Positions 1-8,604 are shown, numbered from the stretch's first letter. The stretch is 47,162 nucleotides of DNA from Cupriavidus basilensis OR16 (GCF_000243095.1 NZ_AHJE01000055.1:1-47162); one strand, 5' to 3'. Numbers and translations are program-made. The notes: generated by a model not told the origin, from the sequence alone.

Positions 1-555
1 CGCCGCTGAACTGGTGCGGGTAGTCATCCAGGCGCGTCTCGGGCGAGGGAATGCGCACGCGCGCCAGGACTTCGGCGGCATTCCGGCGGCGCTCATCCCG
101 CCCGTGCGTGACGCCGTGATAGCGTCCCGGCGCGCTGACCTGGTCGCCCACGGTGAAGACCGGGTTGAGCGAGGTCAGCGGGTCCTGCGAGATCATCGAG
201 ATCTTGCGCCCGCGATAGACCTCGCTCATGGTCTTCTCCGGTACCGTGAGCAGATCCACGCCATCGAGCAGCACCTTGCCGCCCAGGCGCACGGCAGGCG
301 CACGGCATCCGGGCCGCCCTGGCGCGGCAGCAGCCGCATGATGGACAGGATGGTCATCGATTTTCCGGAGCCGGATTCGCCCACCACGCCCAGCGTCTCG
401 CCTGCGTGCACGTGCAGGTCGACGCCATCGACCGCGCGCACCACGCCGCGGCGCAGCTTGAGGTGGGTGGTCAGGCCCTGCACCTGCAGCATCGGCGCGG
501 CATCCGTTGCCGCTGCTGGCTGCGTGGTTCCCATGGTGTGCGGCATGCTGTTCAT
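1..555 (-). pseudogene. Dipeptide/oligopeptide ABC importer ATP-binding subunit (DppD/OppD-like), partial and frameshifted
   Basis: Cytoplasmic ATPase of a peptide-type ABC importer; only the N-terminal part lies in the window. It starts at ATG 555 behind a GGAGG, and the ATG overlaps the stop of the upstream permease (ATGA). Walker A (GESGSGKS) is at residues 59-66. The frame breaks near residue 86, where the 11-mer CAGGCGCACGG occurs twice in tandem (284-294 and 295-305, plus strand). Removing one copy restores a normal DppD sequence: LGGKVLLDGVDLL, then a Q-loop ISQDPLTSLNP, then DYPHQFSG at the window edge, just before the ABC signature. As written the product is truncated soon after Walker A, so the importer would lack this ATPase. 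A sequencing or assembly fault is possible, but an exact 11-bp tandem copy is more typical of replication slippage. Confidence 0.88.
284..305. repeat. 11-bp exact tandem duplication inside a coding region
   Basis: CAGGCGCACGG occurs at 284-294 and again at 295-305. Eleven is not a multiple of three, so the second copy shifts the frame of the ABC ATPase gene. Deleting one copy restores the family sequence on both sides. Confidence 0.95.
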
Positions 556-1415
556 AGTTGCCTCCGGCGCGGGTCGAAGTGGTCGCGCAGCCAGTCGCCC
601 AGCAGGTTGGACGCCAGGCAGGTGGCCATGATGGCCAGGCCCGGCATGGTGATGACCCACCAAGCATTGGTGATGTAGTTGCGCGCATCGGCCAGCATCA
701 GCCCCCAGGACACGTCGGGCTGCTGGATACCGATGACCTGGCCCACCTGCAGCGTGGCCAGTACCAGCAGCGTGTTGAACAGGTTGGGCAGCAGGTGGCG
801 GCGGAAGATCACCAGCGTGCCGCAACCTGCCACACGCGCTAGCGCCACGTAGTCGCGCTGCTTGAGCGACATCACCTCGCCGCGCACGATACGCGCGTAC
901 CAGGTCCAGTAGGTGACCACGATCACCAGCACCACGGTCTCGAAGCCCGGGCCGAGCACGGCGGCGAGCACCAGGGCCAGCGCCAGCGACGGGATCGACA
1001 TCTGGATATCGACCAGCCGCATGATCAGCGCATCGACACGCCCTCCAAAGTAGCCTGCCACCATGCCCACCGCGGTGCCGATGCCGCCCGACAGCACGAT
1101 GGCGTAGAGCGCCGCCACCAGCGAGATGCGCGTGCCGGCCATGATGCGGGCGAGCACGTCGCGGCCCATATTGTCGGTACCGAGGGGATACACCCAGCCG
1201 CCCTCCGCCAGCCAGGCCGGCGGCTGGAAGGCCAGGCCGAGGTCTAGTTCGTTGGGATCGTGCGCAAGCAGGTGTTCGCCGCCGAGCGCGCACACCAGCA
1301 GCAGTGCGAATACCAGAGTGGGAAACCATGGCAAGCCGCGCGGCATCAGACGGCGCAGCAACTGCCTCGGAAACAGGGGCCGAGGCGTATTGCGGGAACT
1401 GGCGGTATCAGCCAT
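552..1415 (-). CDS. Peptide ABC transporter permease, DppC/OppC-like, with probable internal deletion
   Basis: Inner-membrane permease of the peptide importer, 287 aa. It has the family hallmark YPLGTDNMGRDVLARIMAGTRISL near residues 76-100, several hydrophobic segments, and the EAA-type cytoplasmic loop (ALARVAGCGTLVIFRRHLLP) that docks the ATPase. After the EAA loop, family members usually read GQVI-VLEASLSFLGLG-x-QPPxxSWG; here GQVI runs straight into GIQQPDVSWG. About ten residues at the start of a membrane helix therefore seem to be missing without a frameshift. The start codon overlaps the upstream permease gene by 8 bases and its stop overlaps the ATPase start, so the genes look translationally coupled. 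Whether the shortened helix works cannot be judged from sequence. Confidence 0.9.
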   Translation of the reverse strand: MADTASSRNTPRPLFPRQLLRRLMPRGLPWFPTLVFALLLVCALGGEHLLAHDPNELDLGLAFQPPAWLAEGGWVYPLGTDNMGRDVLARIMAGTRISLVAALYAIVLSGGIGTAVGMVAGYFGGRVDALIMRLVDIQMSIPSLALALVLAAVLGPGFETVVLVIVVTYWTWYARIVRGEVMSLKQRDYVALARVAGCGTLVIFRRHLLPNLFNTLLVLATLQVGQVIGIQQPDVSWGLMLADARNYITNAWWVITMPGLAIMATCLASNLLGDWLRDHFDPRRRQL

Positions 1416-2325
1416 GGCGGATCCTCGGGTCGATCAGGCTGTAGCTCAGGTCGACCAGCAGGTTGGACAGCACGAACAGCACGGAGGTCAGCATCACGCC
1501 GGCCTGCACCACGGGGAAGTCGCGGGCGAACACCGCTTCCACCACCGTGCGGCCCACGCCCGGCCAGGCGAAGATCACCTCCACCACGAAGGCGCCGCCC
1601 AGCATCGCGGCGAAGTACACGCCGAGGATGGTCACGAGAGGAATGGCGGCATTGCGCAGCGCGTACTTCCATACCAGGGCGCGCTCGGGCACGCCCATGG
1701 CGCGGCCCATGCGGATGTAGTCGCTGTCGAGCACATCGAGCATGGCGGAGCGCACGACGCGCGTCTGCGCCGCCACCGGGTACCAGCCCAACGCAATGGC
1801 GGGCAGCACCAGGCTGCTCCAGCCTTCGCGCCCGAAGGCTGGCAGCCAGTTCAGCCGCACCGCGAAGAACAGGATCAGCAGCAGCCCTACCCAGAAGTTC
1901 GGCATGGCCTGGCCGAGCATGGCGAAGATCTTGGCGAAGCGGTCGAACCATGAGCCACGATGCAGCGCGGACAACACGCCAAAAGGCACGGCCATCGCCA
2001 CGGAGAACAGCAGCGCTGCCACTGCGAGCTCCACCGTGGCGGGCAGGCGTTCGAGGATCAGGCCGAGGGCAGGCACCTGCCAGCGATAGGAATTGCCGAA
2101 GTCGCCGCCGATGGCGTGGCTGACGAAGTAGAAGTACTGCATCAAGACCGATTGGTCGAGCCCGAGGTGCGCTCGGGTCTGCGCGATGACGTCGGGCGGT
2201 GCGTCCGCTGGCAGCAGCAGCGCGAGCGGATCGCCCGAGAGCCGCGAGATAATGAAGATGATGACGCTGGCGCCGATGATGCTGACAAGGCCATGCATCA
2301 GGCGTCTGGCGATGGCGGTTGGCAT
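1408..2325 (-). CDS. Peptide ABC transporter permease, DppB/OppB-like
   Basis: First permease of the importer, 305 aa. It has an N-terminal membrane helix (residues 10-28, IIGASVIIFIISRLSGDPL), the DppB-type motif HLGLDQSVLMQYFYFV, a central block of helices, an EAA loop (RMGRAMGVPERALVWKYALRNA) and the family ending VQAGVMLTSVLFVLSNLLVDLSYSLIDPRIRHG. Length and motifs are normal for the family, and I see no break. It pairs with the DppC-like protein to form the membrane channel. It lies 77 bases after the binding-protein gene, with a GC-rich hairpin between them that could lower expression of the membrane components relative to the binding protein. Confidence 0.95.
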   Translation of the reverse strand: MPTAIARRLMHGLVSIIGASVIIFIISRLSGDPLALLLPADAPPDVIAQTRAHLGLDQSVLMQYFYFVSHAIGGDFGNSYRWQVPALGLILERLPATVELAVAALLFSVAMAVPFGVLSALHRGSWFDRFAKIFAMLGQAMPNFWVGLLLILFFAVRLNWLPAFGREGWSSLVLPAIALGWYPVAAQTRVVRSAMLDVLDSDYIRMGRAMGVPERALVWKYALRNAAIPLVTILGVYFAAMLGGAFVVEVIFAWPGVGRTVVEAVFARDFPVVQAGVMLTSVLFVLSNLLVDLSYSLIDPRIRHG

Positions 2326-2349
2326 GGGGACTCCTTCGGTGGGAGACCG

Positions 2350-2379
2350 GCGCGGCCGCTGATGCTTGCGCGGCCGCGC
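2350..2379 (-). terminator. Intra-operonic GC-rich hairpin
   Basis: GCGCGGCCGC (2350-2359) and GCGGCCGCGC (2370-2379) form a perfect 10-bp stem with a 10-base loop, between the binding-protein gene and the first permease gene. There is no T-run, so it is more likely an RNA-stability or attenuation element than a full terminator. Confidence 0.5.
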
Positions 2380-2402
2380 GGGCAGGCGGATGGCTTACGC
2401 GC

Positions 2403-4010
2403 TTATTTCTGCTTCCAGCCAACCTGCTGGAAGGCACGCCAGTAGTCGCGGATAGGCCAGGGCACGTAGTCGATCTTGTCCGCGCGCCAGGCAAAGGTCA
2501 CCAGTGGGCGGTAGGTCGGCAGGCCGCCCAGCACGCGCTCCTGCTTGATCCGCGCGATCTGGCGCAGCAGCTCGGCGCGCGCGGCCGGGTCCATGGTGCC
2601 TCGTTGCTTTTCCAGCAGGGCGTCGACTTCCTTGTCGACGGTATAGGAGTAGGTGCCCCAACCACCCTGCTGATAGCTGTGCAGGTGCCCGGACCACGCC
2701 AGGCCCGGATCACCGGGCAGGCCTTGCGACCACATCCAGCTCAGCACGCCGTCCATTTCCGGCGGGCCACTGCGGCCGCGCTTGCCCAGGCTGATCCACG
2801 CACCGTACTCCAGGTTGCGCACCTGGCAGCGGATGCCCACCGATGACAGGTAGGCGTACATTGCCTCGCCCACTTCCTTCACGCCGGGCTCGCGCGGCGT
2901 GGTGAGGTTGTAGCAGGGTGTATCGAAGCCGTTCGGGTAGCCGGCCTGCTTGAGCAGTTCGCGGGCTTGCTTGGGATCGTAGGTGTAGGGCTTGAGCGCG
3001 GGGTCGTAGCCGGTGGACTCCTTGCCGATCTGCGCATAGCGCTCGCCCTGGCCGAACAGCACGCGCTTGATGATGGCGTCGACGTCGATTGCGTGGGCCG
3101 CGGCCTGGCGCACCCGTACGTCGTTGAATGGCGACTTCGGCATCTGCGTGTTGAAGTTCAGGAAGAGGTTGTTGCCGCTGACCACCGTGACGGTCTTCAC
3201 GCCCGGCATCTTCTTGAACTCTTCCACCATCGACGGCGGCACATTGTCGATCCAGTCCACGCGCCCGGTCTTGAAGGCGGCCACCCGGGTCAGGTCCTCC
3301 GGGATGATCTTGATCGTCAGTTCCTTGACGGTCGGGCGCGCGGCCTGGTTCCAGTAACCGTCGAAGGCCTCCAGCTTGAGCTCATCCTTGACCGTGCGCG
3401 AGACAAACTTCCACGGGCCGGTGCCAACCGGCTTGCGCGCGAACTCCTCTTCGCCCACCTTCTGGATGTACTTTTTGGGCATGGCCCACAGCTGCATGTT
3501 GCCGACGATGAACTGCGCGTCTGGCTCCTTGAAGTGCAGCTTGAAGTGGAGCGGATCGATGACCTCGAACCGCTCGACGGACGACACATAGTGCGAGAAG
3601 AAGCTGCTCTTGGGGTCGCGCTGGCGCTGCCAGGAGAACTCGAAATCCTCCGCGGTGAGCGGATCGCCGTTGTGGAACTTCACGCCACGCCGCAGGCGCA
3701 CGTCCAGCACCGGCTTGCCGTCGCTGCCGGTGTCCAGTTTCCACGATTCGGCCAGCCAGTTCTCGTCCTTGAGCGCGGCATTGCGCCGCGTCAGCATCTC
3801 GAAGATCTGGCCGACGAAGTAGTGATCGACGCCCGCCGAGATCTTGACCGGGTCGAGGGTAGTGGACTCGGCGCCGAAGGCCACGCTCAAGGCCCCGGTG
3901 GCGGGTGCGGCAGATATCGCGGGGGGGTTGGTAGCTTGCGCGAGCGCCGTTGACGCGAACGCCCCCAGCAAAAGCCCGCCGATCGTGGTTTGCAGCGAAT
4001 GCTGACGCAT
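2403..4010 (-). CDS. Extracellular solute-binding protein family 5 (peptide/nickel type)
   Basis: Periplasmic ligand-binding subunit of the importer, 535 aa. The chosen ATG (4010) follows an AGAAG Shine-Dalgarno-like stretch and opens a clear Sec signal peptide (MRQHSLQTTIGGLLLGAFASTALAQ, cleavage near residue 25). Upstream in-frame codons give no signal peptide and were rejected. SBP_bac_5 features follow in order: LSVAFGAESTTLDPVKISAGVDHYFVGQIFEML, LRRGVKFHNGDPLTAEDFEFSW, a VGTGPWKF block and a Trp-rich C-terminus. It is the first gene of the minus-strand operon and divergent from a GntR-family gene. The ligand is probably a di- or oligopeptide or a related small molecule; the sequence does not settle which. 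The frame is intact. Confidence 0.94.
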   Translation of the reverse strand: MRQHSLQTTIGGLLLGAFASTALAQATNPPAISAAPATGALSVAFGAESTTLDPVKISAGVDHYFVGQIFEMLTRRNAALKDENWLAESWKLDTGSDGKPVLDVRLRRGVKFHNGDPLTAEDFEFSWQRQRDPKSSFFSHYVSSVERFEVIDPLHFKLHFKEPDAQFIVGNMQLWAMPKKYIQKVGEEEFARKPVGTGPWKFVSRTVKDELKLEAFDGYWNQAARPTVKELTIKIIPEDLTRVAAFKTGRVDWIDNVPPSMVEEFKKMPGVKTVTVVSGNNLFLNFNTQMPKSPFNDVRVRQAAAHAIDVDAIIKRVLFGQGERYAQIGKESTGYDPALKPYTYDPKQARELLKQAGYPNGFDTPCYNLTTPREPGVKEVGEAMYAYLSSVGIRCQVRNLEYGAWISLGKRGRSGPPEMDGVLSWMWSQGLPGDPGLAWSGHLHSYQQGGWGTYSYTVDKEVDALLEKQRGTMDPAARAELLRQIARIKQERVLGGLPTYRPLVTFAWRADKIDYVPWPIRDYWRAFQQVGWKQK

Positions 4011-4202
4011 CGTGCTTCTCCGGTGGCGCCGGCGTGCGCCGGCTGGGTTGTCTCCGCCCCCGATGAAATAGGTTGTCCGGTCGCCACGGGGTTGGGCCGC
4101 AATGCGCAGCATCGCCGTGGATGCGTGACTGTGGCTACCCCGTCGGTCGCCGCGGGTGGCAAAAAAAAGTATGCGAGCACTTAAGAGTTACGTCAACGGT
4201 TA

Positions 4203-4214
4203 ATTGTTAACAAT
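4203..4214. promoter_or_regulatory. Perfect AT-rich palindrome, candidate operator
   Basis: ATTGTTAACAAT is a perfect 12-bp palindrome in the divergent intergenic region (4011-4287) between the peptide importer operon and the GntR gene. It is AT-rich in a GC-rich window, so chance is a less likely explanation. The binding protein is unknown. Confidence 0.45.
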
Positions 4215-4239
4215 CGACGATTTACGCGGGAAAGACCGC

Positions 4240-4266
4240 TGTATAGAATGGGCCAAATCCTATACA
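4240..4266. promoter_or_regulatory. Candidate GntR operator, TGTATAG-N13-CTATACA
   Basis: TGTATAG (4240-4246) and CTATACA (4260-4266) form a 7-bp inverted repeat just upstream of the GntR coding start. Half-sites resembling TGTATAC are common in operators of FCD-type GntR regulators. The wide spacing is unusual for that family. Confidence 0.4.
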
Positions 4267-4287
4267 CCCCTCTTAAGCGGCCTACTC

Positions 4288-5079
4288 ATGAGCGGACTCT
4301 TTGGAATACAGCCAGCCGCGCCCGAGCCGGACGCGCCCGATCAAGACATGCCGGCACCGTCGCGCCGGCGCATGACCGCGGCCACCATCCCCGAGCAGGT
4401 CGCCAAGCATCTCGGCCAGGCCATCCTCAGCGGCCAGTACGCACCGGGCGACCAGATCAAGGAACAGGCCATCGCCGAGCTCTTCGACATCAGCCGCGGC
4501 CCGGTGCGCGATGCGTTGCGCGTGCTGGAGAAGCAGGGACTGGTGGAGATCTCGCCCCGGCGCGGGGCCTTCGTGGTGGAGTTGCGCCAGGACGACCTGA
4601 TCGATATCTTCAATATCCGCAGCGCGCTGCTGTCGCTGGCCGTGCGCTACCTGGCGATCAATCCCGACAAGGCGGCGCTGGCGCCATTGCAGGCCCGCCT
4701 GGATGAACTGCGCGCGCTTGGCAGCGAGCCCGAGCCGGCGCTGATCGATTTCGTGCGGGCCATTGGCCGTATGGGCGTGGGCCTGATGAATGCCTGCGGC
4801 AACCGCCAGCTGATCCAGGCTTACCGCACCCTGCCGCACGATGGCGTGTGGCAGATGCTGTGGGTCACCAGCCAGCCGCTGGACTACATCACGGCCCAGC
4901 GCCGCGTGCAAAGCGTGAGCGACTACGAGCGGGTGCTGGCGGCCATCGCTGGCGGCAATGCCCAGGCCGCCGAGCGCGCCATGCGCAAGATCATGCAGGA
5001 CTCCCGCAACGAGGTGCTCTCGCATATGCAGCAGGCGCACCCGGAGCCGATCGAACGTTTCCGGCTGCAGACGATCTAG
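4288..5079 (+). CDS. GntR-family transcriptional regulator, FCD (FadR) subfamily
   Basis: DNA-binding regulator of 263 aa, probably controlling the divergent peptide importer. The N-terminal winged helix-turn-helix is clear (IPEQVAKHLGQAILSGQYAPGDQIKE, then AELFDISRGPVRDALRVLEKQGLVE and a wing with PRRGAFV). The C-terminal all-helical FCD domain follows, but the usual metal-binding His residues look absent: the region reads DFVRAIGRMGVGLMNACGN, and SDYERVLAAIAGGNAQAAERAM has Tyr where His is typical. Ligand sensing may therefore be metal-independent. ATG 4288 was preferred over an upstream TTG at 4204, which would include the operator-like sequences. The ribosome site is weak, so the start is not certain. 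Confidence 0.9.
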   Translation: MSGLFGIQPAAPEPDAPDQDMPAPSRRRMTAATIPEQVAKHLGQAILSGQYAPGDQIKEQAIAELFDISRGPVRDALRVLEKQGLVEISPRRGAFVVELRQDDLIDIFNIRSALLSLAVRYLAINPDKAALAPLQARLDELRALGSEPEPALIDFVRAIGRMGVGLMNACGNRQLIQAYRTLPHDGVWQMLWVTSQPLDYITAQRRVQSVSDYERVLAAIAGGNAQAAERAMRKIMQDSRNEVLSHMQQAHPEPIERFRLQTI

Positions 5080-5105
5080 CGCATCCTCGGCCCAGGGCCA
5101 TCGAC

Positions 5106-6180
5106 TCAGGCCGCGGCCCCCATCATCTGCCGTTGCCGGTATTCCCCTGGCGCCACGCCCGTCCATTTCTTGAACGCCCGATGGAACGTGCTGGGCTCTG
5201 AAAACCCCACGCGCAGCGCCACCTGCTGCAGCGCAAGGTCCGTGTTCTCCAGGAACGCAATCGCCGCGTCGCGGCGCAGGCTGTCCTTGATGCTCTGGTA
5301 GCCGCGGCCTTCGTCGCGCAGGCGCCGGCGCAGGGTTTGCGGGGTCAGGCGCAGGGTTTCGGCCATTTGCTCAAGCGACGGCAGTTCGTCGTCGAGGTGG
5401 CAGCGCAGGTGGCGCCGGATGCGCTCGGCGAGGCAGGAGTCGTCACGGTAGCGCGTGAGCAGGTTGCGCGGCGTGTCGTTCAGGAAGGCTTGCAGGCTGC
5501 TGGCGTCCTGGACCACGGGCAGGCGCAGCCAGCTGGCGTCGAAGTGCAGGGCGGTGCGTGGCTGGCCGTAGCGCACCTGGGTGTTGAAGACCCGCTCCGT
5601 GTCGGTGAGCCGGGACGGCCCGCGTGGCGGCTCCGGCGCGCGCGCGGCCAGGTCGACGCCGGTCAGGGGGATGCGCTGCGCGACCAGCCAGTTGGCCACG
5701 CCGTAGGCCTGGAAGGCGAAGGTGGATTCCGCGTAGAGGCGGCATGCCCAGCCCGGCGCGCATGGCGTCTTCCAGCGTGGCGCTGTGGATCAGCGCCTGG
5801 CAGGCCTGGGCGAACACGCCCGGTGCCACGGGCCGGCTGAGCAAGCCCCAGAACTCATCGCGCATGACGCGCCGCATCGAACGCATCAGCGCGGCAAACT
5901 GGCCTTGGGACACGCGCGCGTTGGGCGACTGAAGCAAGGCCGGCGAAATGGCGGCGCGGCGCAGCAGCGCGTCGATGTCGCAGCCAAGGCGGCGCGCGCC
6001 TTGCACGATCTGGTGCAGCTGCAGCACGGAAATGGTGTGGCGCGTGGGCGGCTGGGCGGCGCCGGCGCGCGGCCCCTCCTGGGCGCGCGCGCGTATCGTG
6101 CCCGGTGCGCCTGGCGGGAGGGAGGCGAGCGGCACCGTCAGCGACGGCGGTGCGGATGCCCTGAGTGCGGCGATTTGCAT
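5106..6180 (-). pseudogene. AraC-family regulator with N-terminal arabinose-binding-like domain, frameshifted
   Basis: Two overlapping frames make up one AraC-type regulator of about 357 aa. The first frame (from ATG 6180) carries the N-terminal domain (ISVLQLHQIVQGARRLGCDIDALL ... FWGLLSRPVAPGVFAQACQALI). The second carries CRLYAESTFAFQAYGVANWL, then the C-terminal AraC helix-turn-helix pair (LEQMAETLRLTPQTLRRRLRDEG and LQQVALRVGFSEPSTFHRAFKKWTGVAPGEYR). The junction is near 5745, where one extra base (A on the coding strand) breaks the frame; removing it gives a continuous family sequence. It is divergent from the TctC/acyl-CoA operon starting at 6491 and probably regulated it. As written, no full-length regulator is made; a sequencing indel is an equally good explanation. 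Confidence 0.88.
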
Positions 6181-6490
6181 TGTCTCCTCGTTCTCAACGG
6201 ACTCCCCGGTCCTGGCCCGGAATTACCCTGAGCGGCATCCCGCTGCACCGCAGCGCAACGGGCGGGTTTGCCGGATCGATGCCGGTTCTTTGCCGGCTAT
6301 GTCCGCCAGTTAGCCCGATGCTGCGCCCCCGCACAATCCGGATTTACCAAAGGCAGGCTTTTCCCTGAACGATTCGGCCAATCATTTTGGGCCGAAAGGT
6401 CATTGTCCACGCAGTGCAGCATCGCGCAATCTCATCCCTTGCCGGCCTGCGCATCTGCGCCGGCGTGGCGGTTCAAGAGGAGAGGGCAGG
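6181..6490. promoter_or_regulatory. Divergent control region with TTCGGCC-N10-GGCCGAA inverted repeat
   Basis: 310 bases without a gene separate the AraC gene from the first TctC gene. An inverted repeat TTCGGCC (6373-6379) / GGCCGAA (6390-6396) lies about 95 bases before the TctC start. It could be an operator or a leader hairpin. A strong ribosome site (GAGGAGAGGG) precedes ATG 6491. I see no convincing -35/-10 pair. Confidence 0.4.
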
Positions 6491-7495
6491 ATGCAGGCAG
6501 AACGGCGCAGGACCTTGTTACGGCTTGGCGCGGCTTCGCTGGCCGCGGGCGGCAGCTTCCACGGGATCGCCGGCGCGCTCGCGCAAGGCGCGGTACCCAC
6601 CGGATACCCCGCCAGGCCGGTGCGCCTGGTGGTGCCTTATCCGGCGGGCGGGGCTACCGACGTGCTCGCCCGTGCCATTGCCGCGCCGCTTGGCCAGCAG
6701 TGGCAGCGCACGGTGGTGGTGGAAAACCGCCCGGGTGCCAGCGGCATGATCGGCGCCGATGCGGTGGCCAAGGCGCCTGCGGACGGCTATACCTTGCTGC
6801 TCACGTTGACCAGCGTGGTGCAGTTGCCCAGCCAGTATGCAAAGCCGCCCTTCGATCCCATGCGCGACCTGAGCGCGGTGTCGGAGCTGGCGACCTCGCA
6901 CCTGGTGGTGGCCGCCAATGCGTCCATGCCGGGCAGCCTTGCCGAGGTCGTGCAAATGGCCAAGGGCAAGCCGAAGGGGTATTCCTACGGCACCTACGGC
7001 ACCGGCAGCGGTGCGCACCTCTACATGGAGGTGTTTACCGGCGCCGCCGGGCTGGACATGATTCATGTGCCATACAAAGGCGAGGCGCCGCTGCTCAACG
7101 ACCTGCTGGGTGGCCAAGTGTCGGTGGGCACCATCTCCGTGATGGGGCTCAAGCCCCACGTGCGCACCGGCAAGCTGCGCGCGCTGGCGGTGGTGGGCAA
7201 TACCCGGGCGCCCATGCTGCCCGAGGTGCCGACCTTCCAGGAACTGGGCTACAGCGGCCTGGACGGCCCCGGATGGTTCGGCATGTTTGCCCCGGCCGGC
7301 ACGCCCCGGCCGATCGTGGACAAGGTCTCGGCGGACGTGAACGCCATCCTGGCCACGCCCGATATCCGGCAGCGCATGACCGACCTTGGCGTGATCGTCA
7401 AGGGGACCCGGCCGATGGAGTTCGCCGAAGTGGCGCGTGCCGACCAGGCTTACTGGGCTGGCGTGGTCCGCAAACTCAATATCCGGCTCGACTGA
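6491..7495 (+). CDS. Bug/TctC-family periplasmic solute-binding receptor (copy 1)
   Basis: Periplasmic binding protein of 334 aa from the tripartite tricarboxylate receptor family; members bind small carboxylates or other organic acids. The N-terminus has a twin-arginine-like signal (ERRRTLLRLGAASLAAGG). The mature part begins with YPARPVRLVVPYPAGGATDVLARAIA, the family fingerprint, followed by VVENRPGASGMIGADAVAKA and the usual GTGSGAHLYMEVF and VPYKGEAPLLNDLLGGQ blocks. No TctA/TctB membrane subunits are in the window, so it is an orphan receptor, common in Bordetella and Cupriavidus. It heads an acyl-CoA operon, suggesting it senses or delivers that pathway's acid substrate. Very similar to the next gene. 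Confidence 0.95.
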   Translation: MQAERRRTLLRLGAASLAAGGSFHGIAGALAQGAVPTGYPARPVRLVVPYPAGGATDVLARAIAAPLGQQWQRTVVVENRPGASGMIGADAVAKAPADGYTLLLTLTSVVQLPSQYAKPPFDPMRDLSAVSELATSHLVVAANASMPGSLAEVVQMAKGKPKGYSYGTYGTGSGAHLYMEVFTGAAGLDMIHVPYKGEAPLLNDLLGGQVSVGTISVMGLKPHVRTGKLRALAVVGNTRAPMLPEVPTFQELGYSGLDGPGWFGMFAPAGTPRPIVDKVSADVNAILATPDIRQRMTDLGVIVKGTRPMEFAEVARADQAYWAGVVRKLNIRLD

Positions 7496-7551
7496 GCCCG
7501 CAGCATTTCCCAACTCTCTCATGCCCGTTCCGGGCGGATTCAGGAGCAGCG

Positions 7552-8544
7552 ATGCAGCACACGCGCCGCAAGGCACTGCAGCAGATTGGAGCGGGCGCTC
7601 TCGCCGCCGGTGGCCTGGGCCTGGGGCTGAGCCCGGCGCGTGCCAGCGCCTTCCCGGCCAAGCCGGTACGCCTGGTTGTGCCTTACCCCGCGGGCGGGGC
7701 CACCGATGTGCTGGCACGCGCGATTGCCGAGCCGCTTGGCAAGCTGTGGCAGCGCCCCATCGTGGTGGAGAACCGCCCGGGCGCCAGCGGCATGATCGGC
7801 GCAGACGCCGTGGCCAAGGCCGATGCCGACGGCCATACCGCGCTGCTGACCATCACCACGCTGGTCCAGGCCCCAAGCCTCTACGCCAAAGCGCCGTTCG
7901 ACCCGGTGCGCGATTTTGCCCCGGTGTCCAATCTCGGCACCACCAGCCTGGTGTTTGCGGTGCACAACTCGGTGCCCGCCGCCACGCTGGCCGAATTCAT
8001 TGCGCTGGTGAAGTCCAGGCCAAAGCAGTTCAACTATGGCTCCTACGGCACCGGCTCCAGCGGCCACCTCTACTGTGAAGTGTTCAACGAGGCGGCGGGA
8101 CTGGACATGACCCACGTGTCGTACAAGGGCGAGGCGCCGGAACTCAACGACTTGCTCGGCGGGCAGATACCCGCGGCGATCATCTCGGTGATGGGCGCGC
8201 GCCCGCACATGGCAACCGGCCGCCTGCGCGCGCTGGCGGTGACGGGCCCCGCGCGCGCACCGCAACTGCCCGATGTGCCGACCTTTCGCGAGTGCGGTAT
8301 CGCGGGCATGGGCTCGATGGGCTGGTTCGGGCTGTTGCTGCCGGCCGCCGCGCCTCGCCCGGTGGTGGAGAAGTTCTCCGCCGACGTCAATCGCGTGCTG
8401 GCCATGCCGGCGGTGCGCACCCGCATGAACGACATGGGCGTGGTGCTCGCGGGCAGCACGCCCGATGCCTTCGCCGACACCATCCGCAGCGACTACGCAC
8501 GCTGGGGCAAGGTCATCCGCACGCGGAACATCCGCCTGGACTGA
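7552..8544 (+). CDS. Bug/TctC-family periplasmic solute-binding receptor (copy 2)
   Basis: 330 aa, second member of a tandem pair. ATG 7552 has an AGGAG ribosome site and starts a signal with twin arginines (MQHTRRKALQQIGAGALAAGG). The open frame extends much further upstream, but that part is out-of-frame coding of copy 1 and was rejected. The core VRLVVPYPAGGATDVLARAI and ENRPGASGMIGADAVAKA segments match copy 1 almost exactly, while the C-terminal halves diverge (MGSMGWFGLLLPAAAPRP versus LDGPGWFGMFAPAGTPRP). This suggests an older tandem duplication with relaxed or specialised ligand binding. It lies 56 bases after copy 1 and 60 before the ligase gene, in one operon. Confidence 0.95.
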   Translation: MQHTRRKALQQIGAGALAAGGLGLGLSPARASAFPAKPVRLVVPYPAGGATDVLARAIAEPLGKLWQRPIVVENRPGASGMIGADAVAKADADGHTALLTITTLVQAPSLYAKAPFDPVRDFAPVSNLGTTSLVFAVHNSVPAATLAEFIALVKSRPKQFNYGSYGTGSSGHLYCEVFNEAAGLDMTHVSYKGEAPELNDLLGGQIPAAIISVMGARPHMATGRLRALAVTGPARAPQLPDVPTFRECGIAGMGSMGWFGLLLPAAAPRPVVEKFSADVNRVLAMPAVRTRMNDMGVVLAGSTPDAFADTIRSDYARWGKVIRTRNIRLD

Positions 8545-8604
8545 CTCCGCCTTGATCAACGCCGAGCCGGCGGCAGCCGGCGATCTTCCTTCTTTGTGTT
8601 TCCC

